Shown: positions 23,845-30,855 of the stretch, piece after piece
How positions within the stretch are numbered: position 1 is the first letter of the stretch
Layout: every line of letters begins with the position of its first letter
Assembly (NCBI GenBank): GCA_937891565.1
Contig: CALAHA010000266.1
Coordinates: forward strand, 1-34,777
Source of the DNA: an uncultured Ilumatobacter sp.
GTDB taxonomy: Bacteria; Actinomycetota; Acidimicrobiia; Acidimicrobiales; Ilumatobacteraceae
DNA length: 34,777 nucleotides
Direction of reading: 5' to 3'
Made by a program: the position numbers and the translations under genes
The notes under the pieces: generated by a model
The model's database searches: none
Told to the model about the DNA's origin: nothing
What the model saw: only the letters and a program-made list of their open reading frames with translations

Positions 23845-24048
23845 ATGAGTAACTCCGGCGGACGAAACTTTCTCGCCTCGGTGATCGGCTGGCTCATCGT
23901 GGCCATCATTGTCTGGGTCCTCTTTGGCGGAATCTTTGGTGCGATCCGATTCATCATTCGGATGGTCGTGTTTCTCGTCGTTGTCGGAACGCTCCTGTCG
24001 CTCTATTTTCGACTACGTGGGAACGGCAGCGGGAGCGGCAAGAGCTAG
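23845..24048 (+). CDS. Small two-helix membrane protein
   Basis: A 67-residue protein not assigned to a family. After eight polar residues come two hydrophobic stretches, about residues 10-32 and 37-55, separated by a short turn around IRF, then a basic Gly/Ser tail (RLRGNGSGSGKS). This predicts two membrane helices. A -10-like box is suitably placed and there is no ribosome site. The position between decayed genes gives no functional hint. Confidence 0.6.
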   Translation: MSNSGGRNFLASVIGWLIVAIIVWVLFGGIFGAIRFIIRMVVFLVVVGTLLSLYFRLRGNGSGSGKS

Positions 24049-24086
24049 CTCATGAGCTGGACCGGAACACTGGTGACTGGCCCAAT

Positions 24087-24590
24087 GTTCTGTCTGTCAT
24101 AACCACTGCGTTCGTACTCTCACGCGGTGCAAGTCGCGGCTCGATCCAGGTCGGGATGGCAATGGCCCTGGCGGACCGTGGCATCGTTCTGGATCTGATC
24201 GTCGTCACAGCTGACGCCATCTCGGGCAAAGAGGTGCTGATCACCGAAGGCAACGTGGTCGACGCCGTCACCGCAAGCGCCGGCTGATCGATGGTGCGGT
24301 CATCAACAACACGCCGATCACAACCGCAATCGAAGCGGGAGCGACCGAGGTGTGGGTGCTGTCGACGGGCTATTCGTGTGATCTGGTCGCTCCGCCCCAG
24401 ACAGCAATCGCTGCAGCGCTGCAGCGCTGCACGCTGTCAGCCTCATGGTGCAACGCCGCTTCGTGCCCGGTGCTGGTGTCACCCATCGACTTCTCCCACT
24501 CAGCCGAACTGATCGAGAGCGCAGCGTCAAGCGCGCACGCGCGGCTCGACACAGGCGAGCCAATCGCACAGATGATTCCACAAGTCACAA
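24087..24590 (+). pseudogene. Patatin-like phospholipase pseudogene
   Basis: Frame 1 gives TAFVLSRGASRGSIQVGMAM (patatin glycine-rich oxyanion loop, degenerate), LADRGIVLDLIVVTADAIS (the GxSxG nucleophile elbow is lost) and EVLITEGNVVDAVTASAG, ending in TGA at 24285-24287. One base off, the sense continues as LIDGAVINNTPITTAIEAGA (patatin Asp-Gly-Gly motif region, DGA here), EVWVLSTGYSCDL, APPQTAIAAALQR and SPIDFSHSAELI. Large pieces between these blocks are missing. Without the catalytic Ser and with deletion plus frameshift, it cannot be active. Confidence 0.8.
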
Positions 24591-24599
24591 AGCCCGCCC

Positions 24600-24634
24600 G
24601 ACTGTCACACCGAGGTCTGCTCGGTGTGACAGTC
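24600..24634. terminator. Strong hairpin between convergent units
   Basis: A perfect 15-bp stem (24600-24614 with 24620-24634) and a 5-nt loop. The stem base includes the stop codon of the minus-strand serine hydrolase (24633-24635), so it can end that transcript. There is no long T-run on either strand, but the stem stability and the convergent setting favour termination or 3'-end protection. Confidence 0.6.
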
Positions 24635-25862
24635 AGTCAACGAGGGCTTGGTAGACGAGTTGTTGGAGGATCGGTCGGATCGGGTAGGTGCTTGACGGCA
24701 ACAGCTGTGTGAGGAAGACGGCCACGATGTCTTCAACCGGATCGACCCAGAAGGCCGTGCTGGCTGCGCCACCCCAGGCGTACTGACCGGCTGACCCAAT
24801 CACCTTGTTCTCGGCGCTGTCGAGGACCACGGAGAAGCCCAGCCCGAAGCCCATGCCGTTGAACTCGGTTTCAGCGAAGAGCGGCCGCCCGAAGTCTTCG
24901 AGAATGGCTCCGCCGGGCAGGTGGTTTGTTGCCATGTACTTGACGGTTCGACTGCCGAGGATGCGCTCCCCGTCGAGTTCGCCACCGTTCAACAACATGT
25001 GGCAGAACCGCAGATAGTCCGCGGCTGTACCGCACAGGCCACCACCGCCACTGAGCATTGTCGGCTTCTTATCGAGCGGCGCCCCCGGCATGACAGCCGT
25101 TTTCTTGTTCACCGGGTAGTACAGCTCGGCGAAGCGATCACGCTTGTCGCCCTCGACCCAGAACTCGGTGTCGGTCATGCCCAATGGATCGAGGATGCGC
25201 TCACGGAAAAACTCGTCGAGCGATTGGCCTGAAACGACCTCGACGATTCGGCCGAGCACGTCGGTCGACACGCCGTACAGCCATTCGGTCCCCGGCTGGA
25301 ATGCAAGTGGCAAGCCGGCCCACACGTCACAGCAGGCCTCAATGTCCATGCCCTTCGGGATGCCCCACTCGAATCCGGCCTGGCGGTACAGGGCGTCGGT
25401 GACGTGGTTGTTGTGGAAGCCGTAGGTGAGCCCCGACGTGTGCGTGAGCAGATGCCAGATCTTCATGGGCTCGGTCTGACCTTCGGTGACCGGCGCGGTC
25501 GTCGAGCCGCCGCGGTAGACCCGGGCGTTCTCGAAGGACGGGATGTACTTCGACACCTTGTCCTTGAGCTGCAGCTTGCCCTCTTCGTAGAGAATCATGG
25601 CGGCGACCGAGGTGATCGGCTTGGTCATCGAGAACATGCGGCAGATGGTGTCGGATTCCCATGGCAGGTCGGTCTCGATGTTTCGCTTGCCATAGGTCGA
25701 GCTGTGGGCGATCTCGCCTTTGCGTGAGACGACGACTTGCCAGCCCGGCAGTCGACCGTCGTCGACGTACTGCTTGAAGTGATCGTCAATGCGAGTGAGT
25801 CGCCCAGCATCGAAGCCAGCCTCGGCAGGTGTGATTGTTTGCTCAGTTCCAGTGACAGCCAT
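24633..25862 (-). CDS. Serine hydrolase of the class C beta-lactamase/EstB type
   Basis: 409 residues. The penicillin-binding fold is shown by RMFSMTKPITS with the SxxK nucleophile/base (Ser78, Lys81), HLLTHTSGLTYGF, the Tyr of EWLYGVSTDVLGR (Tyr196) and WGGAAST in place of the KTG motif. WGG instead of KTG is usual for EstB-like esterases and lactonases rather than true beta-lactamases, so esterase activity on short or medium esters is the safer call. No signal peptide, hence cytoplasmic. ATG 25862 gives the conserved N terminus at once. The last codon lies in a terminator-like hairpin. Confidence 0.85.
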   Translation of the reverse strand: MAVTGTEQTITPAEAGFDAGRLTRIDDHFKQYVDDGRLPGWQVVVSRKGEIAHSSTYGKRNIETDLPWESDTICRMFSMTKPITSVAAMILYEEGKLQLKDKVSKYIPSFENARVYRGGSTTAPVTEGQTEPMKIWHLLTHTSGLTYGFHNNHVTDALYRQAGFEWGIPKGMDIEACCDVWAGLPLAFQPGTEWLYGVSTDVLGRIVEVVSGQSLDEFFRERILDPLGMTDTEFWVEGDKRDRFAELYYPVNKKTAVMPGAPLDKKPTMLSGGGGLCGTAADYLRFCHMLLNGGELDGERILGSRTVKYMATNHLPGGAILEDFGRPLFAETEFNGMGFGLGFSVVLDSAENKVIGSAGQYAWGGAASTAFWVDPVEDIVAVFLTQLLPSSTYPIRPILQQLVYQALVD

Positions 25863-25931
25863 CGGATGATGATGGCAGGGAAGCGTCGTCTATGAGTAAC
25901 CCCGGGTGGAGTGGTTGAAGAATCGGGTGGC

Positions 25932-26312
25932 TTAGGCGGTGGCGGGCGCAGTGGCGCCACGGCGGCCGACGAGAGCAGCAACTCCACGCCAACCAATCAG
26001 GAACGTGCCAAGGAAGACGGTGGCGACGATCATGAATGATGTTGCTGTGCCGTTATCGAACACGAAGTTGCGCAGCAGCATGCCGAGCGCAACTGTGGTG
26101 ATCCACACCTTGACGCCGGTGACGACACCGGTCGGCTGTGCCCACACGCGCCATGCAATCCACGACACGGCGAGCGCGATCATGAATGGTGCAGCGGTCT
26201 GGGCAACGCCAACGAGCGCCTCGCTCTCGTCGTGATTGCGGCGGCCAATGGCAACGAATGTCACGACGACTGCAGCGTCGAGCGCGGCAGCAATCGGGGT
26301 GCGTGGATGCAT
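25932..26312 (-). CDS. DUF3054-family membrane protein
   Basis: A 126-residue integral membrane protein with four hydrophobic helices (about residues 7-24, 37-57, 65-84 and 90-112) and a short polar tail. IGRRNHDESEALVGVAQTAAPF after helix 1 and the Trp/Ala-rich helix IALAVSWIAWRVW match the DUF3054 family, common in actinobacteria and haloarchaea; no function is known. ATG 26312 is preferred; GTG 26318 is possible. It lies in the same direction as the flavin reductase upstream (52 bp) and may be cotranscribed with it. Confidence 0.8.
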   Translation of the reverse strand: MHPRTPIAAALDAAVVVTFVAIGRRNHDESEALVGVAQTAAPFMIALAVSWIAWRVWAQPTGVVTGVKVWITTVALGMLLRNFVFDNGTATSFMIVATVFLGTFLIGWRGVAALVGRRGATAPATA

Positions 26313-26364
26313 GGACACAGTCTGCCGCGGTCTTCGATTGGTTCGACAGCAACGAGGAGGGTGT

Positions 26365-26880
26365 TCAGCCTTGGGCGTCGAAGCCGCCCAAGGCACCCTT
26401 GAAGAAGAGCAGCGGCGTTGGTGGCTCACCGTCGTGGTCGGCGTCGGCGTCAAGGGCACCGACGCGTCCGAGCACGAAGATGTGATCGCCCATCGTGTAT
26501 GTCTTTTCGACCGTGCAGTCGATCCATGCAACGGCGCGGTCGAGAATGGGTGCACCGGACGGGGCGGCATGCCAATCGACGCCGGTGAACCGATGGTCGT
26601 CGGTGCCGCTCTTTGCGAACTTCCAGCACAGGTCGCTTTGGGCATCACTGAGCACGTTGACGCAGAAGCTTCCGGATGCCTTGATGGCGTCCATCGTTGC
26701 TGAGCCAGCTTGGGGAAGGAAGCCGACCAAGGGCGGGTCAAGCGAGACCGAGGTGAACGAACCAATGGTGAAACCGACCGGCGCATTGTCGTTCATGCCG
26801 GTCACGACGGTGACGCCGGTGGGGAAGTGGCCCATGATCGTGCGGAAGTGGCCGGAATCGAATTCTGCTGCGTCGCTCAT
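26365..26880 (-). CDS. Flavin reductase-like domain protein
   Basis: 171 residues with the flavin reductase (FMN-binding split barrel) pattern: MGHFPTGVTVVTGMNDNAPV, GFTIGSFTSVSLDPPLVGF, SGSFCVNVLSDAQSDLCWKF and RAVAWIDCTVEKTYTMGDHI. These proteins bind FMN and supply reduced flavin to a two-component monooxygenase, or act alone. ATG 26880 starts the conserved part and has TAGAGT 8 nt upstream. No matching monooxygenase is intact here; the only luciferase-like gene in the window (20735) is a pseudogene. The divergent cyclo-ligase gene starts 57 bp away. Confidence 0.88.
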   Translation of the reverse strand: MSDAAEFDSGHFRTIMGHFPTGVTVVTGMNDNAPVGFTIGSFTSVSLDPPLVGFLPQAGSATMDAIKASGSFCVNVLSDAQSDLCWKFAKSGTDDHRFTGVDWHAAPSGAPILDRAVAWIDCTVEKTYTMGDHIFVLGRVGALDADADHDGEPPTPLLFFKGALGGFDAQG

Positions 26881-26888
26881 CGCCACCG

Positions 26889-26894
26889 ACTCTA
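26889..26894 (-). promoter_or_regulatory. Predicted -10 box of the flavin reductase gene
   Basis: On the minus strand TAGAGT ends 8 nt before ATG 26880. Confidence 0.5.
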
Positions 26895-26923
26895 GGCAAC
26901 GGCCTGTGCTCACGCGGCACTTG

Positions 26924-26929
26924 TACAGT
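26924..26929 (+). promoter_or_regulatory. Predicted -10 box of the cyclo-ligase gene
   Basis: TACAGT ends 8 nt before ATG 26938, back to back with the flavin reductase promoter in a 57-bp spacer. Confidence 0.5.
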
Positions 26930-26937
26930 TCTGGTTG

Positions 26938-27399
26938 ATGGCGAGCGATCTCGATGAAGCGAAACAGGCGTTGCGTTCCAAGATGCGCGCCGTTCGCAGA
27001 GGTCTTCTCGATCGGCCCGAACGGTCAGCCCGGATATTGCAGACGCTGACACAGCGACCCGACGTGCTCGCTGCATCGAAGATCATGGTGTTCGACCCGC
27101 TCGCAAGCGAGCCTGACATGGCGCCACTGATTGCCTGGTGTGAGATGATGGGCAAGCAGAGCTGCCTGCCAGAAGACACTGATCTTGATCCGACGTGGCC
27201 CGACGTGATTGTTGTCCCCGGCCTTGCGTTCACTGTCGATGGCAGGCGATGCGGGCAGGGCGGCGGCTGGTACGACCGATTCCTGCCACAGGTCCGACCC
27301 GATGCCGTGACGGTTGGTGTGTGCTTCGCCCCGCAGGTCGTCATCGATCTGCCAACTGACGAGCACGACGTCACCCTCCACGCCATTGTCACCGACTGA
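26938..27399 (+). CDS. 5-formyltetrahydrofolate cyclo-ligase (short form)
   Basis: ATP-dependent enzyme converting 5-formyl-THF to 5,10-methenyl-THF, returning it to the one-carbon pool served by FolD (30856). Seen: N-terminal KQALRSKMRAVRRGLL (family basic start), IMVFDPLASEPDMAPLI, DVIVVPGLAFTVDGRRCGQG and the nucleotide-binding GQGGGWYDRFL, then a VGVCFAPQVV-type strand and DVTLHAIVTD. At 153 residues it is about 30 shorter than usual; the part normally between the strand ending CLP and the DxxVVPGLAF motif, which helps form the folate pocket, is largely missing. Either a compact variant or a gene beginning to decay. ATG 26938 is preferred to TTG 26935. Confidence 0.82.
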   Translation: MASDLDEAKQALRSKMRAVRRGLLDRPERSARILQTLTQRPDVLAASKIMVFDPLASEPDMAPLIAWCEMMGKQSCLPEDTDLDPTWPDVIVVPGLAFTVDGRRCGQGGGWYDRFLPQVRPDAVTVGVCFAPQVVIDLPTDEHDVTLHAIVTD

Positions 27400-27443
27400 C
27401 CGGTATGCCGAGCGTCGCAACGACGATCGGCGGCTCGTTTTGC

Positions 27444-27692
27444 CTAGGCGGCGTCAGCGGAAGCAGTGTCGGCTGAGGCGTGACCTCGAGCGCCTGAATT
27501 CATCTCGGCGTACAGGTCGCGGATGCATTCGCTGGCCGTTGTTTTGCACATCGAAGGAACAACGGCATGCACTGCGGCTGCACCAGCGGCCTTGGTGAGA
27601 CAGCGCGCGAAGTGCGCAGCGACACGGAAATGCTCGGTGTAGGACTCGCCGACCGATGCCGGATGTTCCGTGAAGTGCCGCGTCATTGCCAT
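27444..27692 (-). CDS. DUF6356-family protein
   Basis: An 82-residue protein. MTRHFTEHPASVGESYTEHF followed by a hydrophobic stretch with A/V and H (AAAVHAVVPSMCKTTAS) fits the DUF6356 pattern (F-x-E-H-P-x-S-V-G-E-S-Y), seen in many alphaproteobacteria and actinobacteria; function unknown. The middle helix could lie at a membrane. ATG 27692 has TACGGT 6 nt upstream; a second ATG at 27686 is possible. The last about 15 residues are a low-complexity Ala/Asp/Ser tail. Convergent with the cyclo-ligase gene. Confidence 0.75.
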   Translation of the reverse strand: MAMTRHFTEHPASVGESYTEHFRVAAHFARCLTKAAGAAAVHAVVPSMCKTTASECIRDLYAEMNSGARGHASADTASADAA

Positions 27693-27698
27693 GCCTCA

Positions 27699-27704
27699 AC
27701 CGTA
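27699..27704 (-). promoter_or_regulatory. Predicted -10 box of the DUF6356 gene
   Basis: On the minus strand TACGGT ends 6 nt before ATG 27692. Confidence 0.45.
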
Positions 27705-27791
27705 GAGATTTCTTGCGATCTGCGTATTGCGTTCTCCGCGTCAATCTCTGCCTTGTGTGCACGATTGTTCTTTTTACCGAGCGTAACCTGC

Positions 27792-27797
27792 AATAAT
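27792..27797 (+). promoter_or_regulatory. Possible -10 box of the Lrp/AsnC gene
   Basis: AATAAT ends 8 nt before GTG 27806 (first base deviates from TANNNT). The AT-rich 110-bp spacer shared with the divergent DUF6356 gene would also hold any autoregulatory site. Confidence 0.4.
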
Positions 27798-27805
27798 CAT
27801 CGATT

Positions 27806-28270
27806 GTGGACCAACTTGATCGGGAAATCTTGCGTTTGTTGCAACAAGACGGGACGCTGAGCGCCCGGGAGTTGGGCGACGCTGTCGGTCTGACGGCCAC
27901 GCCGTGTTGGCGACGCGTCAAGGCGCTCGAAGACGCTGGTGTGATCGTGGCTCGAGTCGCACTGGTGAACCCGGCCGCGGTCAACCTGGGGGTGACCGCA
28001 CTCGTCAACATCCGCACCAACGACCATGGGCCGGATTGGATCGAGCGGTTCCAAGACGCGTGCGATTCGTTTCCGGAGATCGTCGAGGCGTATCGAACCA
28101 GCGGCGACATTGACTACACGCTCAAGGTGATGGTTGCGAGTATCGAGGCGTATGACGCGTTCTACAAGCGGTTGATCGCGGCTGTTGATCTGTACGACGT
28201 CCGATCGATCTTCGTCATGGAGGAAATGAAGCGCACCACAGCGTTACCGCTTGATGGGTTTGGCGTGTAG
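27806..28270 (+). CDS. Lrp/AsnC-family transcriptional regulator
   Basis: 154 residues, normal for the family. LDREILRLLQQDG, then LSARELGDAVGLTATPCWRR and VKALEDAGVI form the winged helix-turn-helix; the C-terminal effector-binding domain has AYRTSGDIDYTLKVMV with the conserved Gly-x-x-Asp, and VRSIFVMEEMKRTTALPL. Such regulators respond to amino acids and often control their catabolism, transport or their own gene. Start is GTG 27806. No single target is obvious: the neighbours are the DUF6356 gene and, 35 bp downstream, the convergent LysR gene. Confidence 0.9.
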   Translation: MDQLDREILRLLQQDGTLSARELGDAVGLTATPCWRRVKALEDAGVIVARVALVNPAAVNLGVTALVNIRTNDHGPDWIERFQDACDSFPEIVEAYRTSGDIDYTLKVMVASIEAYDAFYKRLIAAVDLYDVRSIFVMEEMKRTTALPLDGFGV

Positions 28271-28305
28271 ATCACGGATGCGGCCCGTGGCATTCGCCAT
28301 CTGCG

Positions 28306-29193
28306 TTAGTTGGAGATCGGCCGTCGTCTGAGGCGGTGGGCGAGTTCGTCGACAGCGGGGTCGGTGACGACTCCTGATCGTCGGGCGAGTACGAGCTTTC
28401 GTTCGAGAATCTGGTCACCGACTGTCATGGCGCCGCGCTCGGACTCGCCCTGGCTGCGCGGCAGTACGGTCCAGCCGAGTCCGAGGAGCACCATCTCGCG
28501 GAGCACGTTGGGCTGATGCGATTCGGCGGCGATCGTGACGGGTGCACCCAGCGCTCGGAGGCGCTCGACCACCAGCCTGCGCGTGTGCGAACCCGATGGG
28601 AAGAGCACCCACGGACCCCAACTCTGCGGCGTGCCGATCATTGATTCTGGAGGGCCATAGACGATCATTGGTTCGCTTAACAGCGACGTGGTGTCGACGC
28701 CGACGATTGGTTCGGGCGGCTCGACACACACGGCGAGATCGAGTGTGCCACGCTGCACGTCGTCGAGTAGCGACCGCGACGACGCGACCGACAACATGAA
28801 TTCAACGTTGCTCCGCTCGGCCCGGAATGCTCGAAGAACGTCGGGGAAGTGCACGACCGCTGCGACGTCGATCATGCCGAGGCGAACCCGGCCGCTTTGT
28901 GCTGTGCGGAGGCGTTCGGCCCACGTGCTCACGTCGCGAGTCAGTGCTAACACATGTCGCGCATGCTCAAGAACGGGCGTGACAGTCGCTCGTAAAATGC
29001 GACGCCGACCGACACTCTCGAACAACGCGACGCCAACTCGACGTTCGAGTTCGGCAAGTCCCTGCGAAAGCGCGGAGGCTGACACTCCGACTCGATCAGC
29101 GGCTGCGGCCCACGTCGGGGCCTCCGCGACGGCGACGAGGTACTCCAGCTGTCGGATCGAGATGTCGGGCAGCCCGGAGGCGGGATCGTTCAC
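28306..29193 (-). CDS. LysR-family transcriptional regulator
   Basis: About 295 residues. ISIRQLEYLVAVAEAPTWAA followed by SASALSQGLAELERRVGVAL is a standard LysR helix-turn-helix. The C-terminal periplasmic-binding-protein-like effector domain begins about residue 90 (GRVRLGMID) and includes LDLAVCVEPPEPIVGVDTT. GTG 29193 is proposed as start because TATTAT ends 7 nt before it and overlaps the alternative ATG 29202, which could then not be transcribed. It is divergent from the inositol-phosphate synthase gene across 69 bp, making that gene the likely target. Confidence 0.88.
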   Translation of the reverse strand: MNDPASGLPDISIRQLEYLVAVAEAPTWAAAADRVGVSASALSQGLAELERRVGVALFESVGRRRILRATVTPVLEHARHVLALTRDVSTWAERLRTAQSGRVRLGMIDVAAVVHFPDVLRAFRAERSNVEFMLSVASSRSLLDDVQRGTLDLAVCVEPPEPIVGVDTTSLLSEPMIVYGPPESMIGTPQSWGPWVLFPSGSHTRRLVVERLRALGAPVTIAAESHQPNVLREMVLLGLGWTVLPRSQGESERGAMTVGDQILERKLVLARRSGVVTDPAVDELAHRLRRRPISN

Positions 29194-29200
29194 CCTGCAC

Positions 29201-29206
29201 ATAATA
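29201..29206 (-). promoter_or_regulatory. Predicted -10 box of the LysR gene
   Basis: On the minus strand TATTAT ends 7 nt before GTG 29193 and includes the upstream ATG, so it decides the start of the regulator. Confidence 0.6.
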
Positions 29207-29250
29207 CTTCAGACTTACTTCACTGTCACTGATAACGAAACAGTTCCGCT

Positions 29251-29256
29251 TATGTT
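29251..29256 (+). promoter_or_regulatory. Predicted -10 box of the inositol-phosphate synthase gene
   Basis: TATGTT ends 6 nt before ATG 29263. The two divergent -10 boxes are 44 bp apart, so a LysR protein bound between them could act on both. Confidence 0.55.
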
Positions 29257-29262
29257 CTTCTC

Positions 29263-30564
29263 ATGACCGCACGAACAGTCGCCCCAGCCACCGGAAAGCT
29301 CGGTGTCCTCACGCCCGGCATGGGTGCCGTGGCATCCACCTTTATCGCAGGCGTGATCGCCGCACGGGATGGCATCTCGCCACCCATTGGCTCCGTGTCG
29401 CAGATGGCCCATATTCGTCTCGGCACCAAGAACGAGAATCGGAACCCGCTGATTAAGGAGTTCGTTCCGCTCGCTGACCTCGGCGACATCGTCTTTGGCG
29501 GTTGGGACCCGATCTCCCCGAACGCCATGGAAGCAGCCAAGACCGCCGGCGTGCTGCAGGGCAATGATCTCGATGCCATCTCAGCCGAGATGGAAGGCAT
29601 CGTGCCGATGTCAGCCGTCTTCGACCAGCGCTGGGTGAGTCGCCTCGAAGGTATCCGCGTCAAGGACATCGCCAACAAGTGGGATCAGGCCGAAGCGCTG
29701 ATCGCCGACATCGCCCGATTCAAGCAGGAGAACGGCTGCGACCGTGTCGTCATGGTCTGGTGTGGCTCGACCGAGGCCTACCAAGAGCCTTCGGAAGTAC
29801 ATGCAACCGTCGCATCGTTCGAGCAGGGTCTGCGTGACAACGATGCGAACATCTCACCGTCGCAAATCTATTGCTACGCCGCACTCCAGAGCGACGTCCC
29901 CTACGCCAACGGTGCTCCAAACCTGACAACCGACCTCGACTGCATCGTCGAACTGTCGAAGAAGAACGGTGTGCCGATCGCCGGCAAAGACTTCAAGACG
30001 GGCCAGACCCTCATCAAGACGATGCTCGCACCGGGCTTCAAGGCCCGCATGCTTGGCGTGCGCGGTTGGTTTTCGACGAACATCCTCGGCAACCGCGACG
30101 GCGAAGTGCTCGACGACCCGGAGAATTTCAAGTCGAAAGAAGTCTCCAAGCTCGGTGTGCTCGACGGCATTCTGCAGCCCGAGGTCTACCCCGACCTCTA
30201 CGGCAACATCGACCACGTCGTCCGCATCAACTACTACCCACCCCGCGGCGACAACAAAGAGGGTTGGGACAACATCGACATCTTCGGCTGGCTCGGCTAC
30301 CCAATGCAGATCAAGGTCGACTTCCTCTGCCGTGACTCGATCCTCGCCGCGCCAATCGTGCTCGACCTCGCACTCTTCATGGACCTTGCCCATCGCGCCG
30401 GCGAGAGCGGAGTGCAGGAATGGCTGAGTTTTTACCTCAAGGCGCCACAGGCTGCCGGGGATTCGCCAGCCGAGGCCGATCTGTTCATTCAGCAGACCAA
30501 GCTGAAGAACACCCTCCGCGAATGGATGGGCGAGCTTCCCGTCACCCACTCCGAAGCGGGTTGA
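29263..30564 (+). CDS. ino1: Myo-inositol-1-phosphate synthase
   Basis: NAD-dependent cyclisation of glucose 6-phosphate to inositol 3-phosphate, the entry to phosphatidylinositol and mycothiol in actinobacteria. The 433-residue protein carries VLTPGMGAVASTFIAGV (Rossmann Gly-rich loop), GWDPISPNAMEAA, MVWCGSTEAY, AGKDFKTGQTLIKTMLAP (conserved active-site Lys residues), GVRGWFSTNILGNRDG and SKLGVLDGIL with HVVRINYYPPRGDNKEGWDN. The length and these segments fit the larger bacterial INO1 group rather than the shorter mycobacterial form. Regulation by the divergent LysR protein is inferred from layout. Confidence 0.92.
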   Translation: MTARTVAPATGKLGVLTPGMGAVASTFIAGVIAARDGISPPIGSVSQMAHIRLGTKNENRNPLIKEFVPLADLGDIVFGGWDPISPNAMEAAKTAGVLQGNDLDAISAEMEGIVPMSAVFDQRWVSRLEGIRVKDIANKWDQAEALIADIARFKQENGCDRVVMVWCGSTEAYQEPSEVHATVASFEQGLRDNDANISPSQIYCYAALQSDVPYANGAPNLTTDLDCIVELSKKNGVPIAGKDFKTGQTLIKTMLAPGFKARMLGVRGWFSTNILGNRDGEVLDDPENFKSKEVSKLGVLDGILQPEVYPDLYGNIDHVVRINYYPPRGDNKEGWDNIDIFGWLGYPMQIKVDFLCRDSILAAPIVLDLALFMDLAHRAGESGVQEWLSFYLKAPQAAGDSPAEADLFIQQTKLKNTLREWMGELPVTHSEAG

Positions 30565-30605
30565 GCGGCGCCAGATCGCCCGAATGCTGCGTTGCGAGAG
30601 CTCCT

Positions 30606-30623
30606 CGTTGAGCAAGCTCAACG
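30606..30623. terminator. 8-bp hairpin downstream of ino1
   Basis: CGTTGAGC-AA-GCTCAACG lies 42 bp after the ino1 stop; a further TCAACT-GG-AGTTGA palindrome sits at 30665-30678. There is no T-run, so termination is only suggested. The spacer 30565-30855 (291 bp) holds these two hairpins and a G-rich tract but no gene. Confidence 0.35.
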
Positions 30624-30789
30624 ACGTCGCCTCGCGCCTCGCCTTCGAACGATCTGATCACCGCTCAACTGGAGTTGAAATCCTGAGCTTGTGCTGACTC
30701 GTTATTGAGACGGTCCACAACTTGATCCCCCTGGTGTCTTCGGGCGCTCGGGGGTCGGTCGTTTTCGGGGCGGAGTGCGGGGGTTCTCC

Positions 30790-30814
30790 GGGGGGGAGGG
30801 GGTGGGGGTGAGGG
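30790..30814 (+). other. G-quadruplex-forming tract upstream of folD
   Basis: Runs of 7, 5, 5 and 3 G separated by 1, 1 and 3 bases fulfil the canonical four-run quadruplex pattern on the coding strand, ending 41 bp before the folD ATG; more G-runs precede it from 30751. It lies upstream of the predicted folD transcription start, so it would act at DNA level. Confidence 0.7.
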
Positions 30815-30840
30815 TTATCCGAGCACCGAGTTGGAGCGAC

Positions 30841-30846
30841 TAACGT
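30841..30846 (+). promoter_or_regulatory. Possible -10 box of folD
   Basis: TAACGT ends 9 nt before ATG 30856, giving a leader of at most a few bases. No ribosome site is seen between them. Confidence 0.4.
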
Positions 30847-30855
30847 AGGGCCGAT

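Noticed and set aside
1900-24600. Insertion sequences as cause of the pseudogenes
   Set aside because: No transposase frame, terminal inverted repeats or target duplications were seen around any of the remnants.
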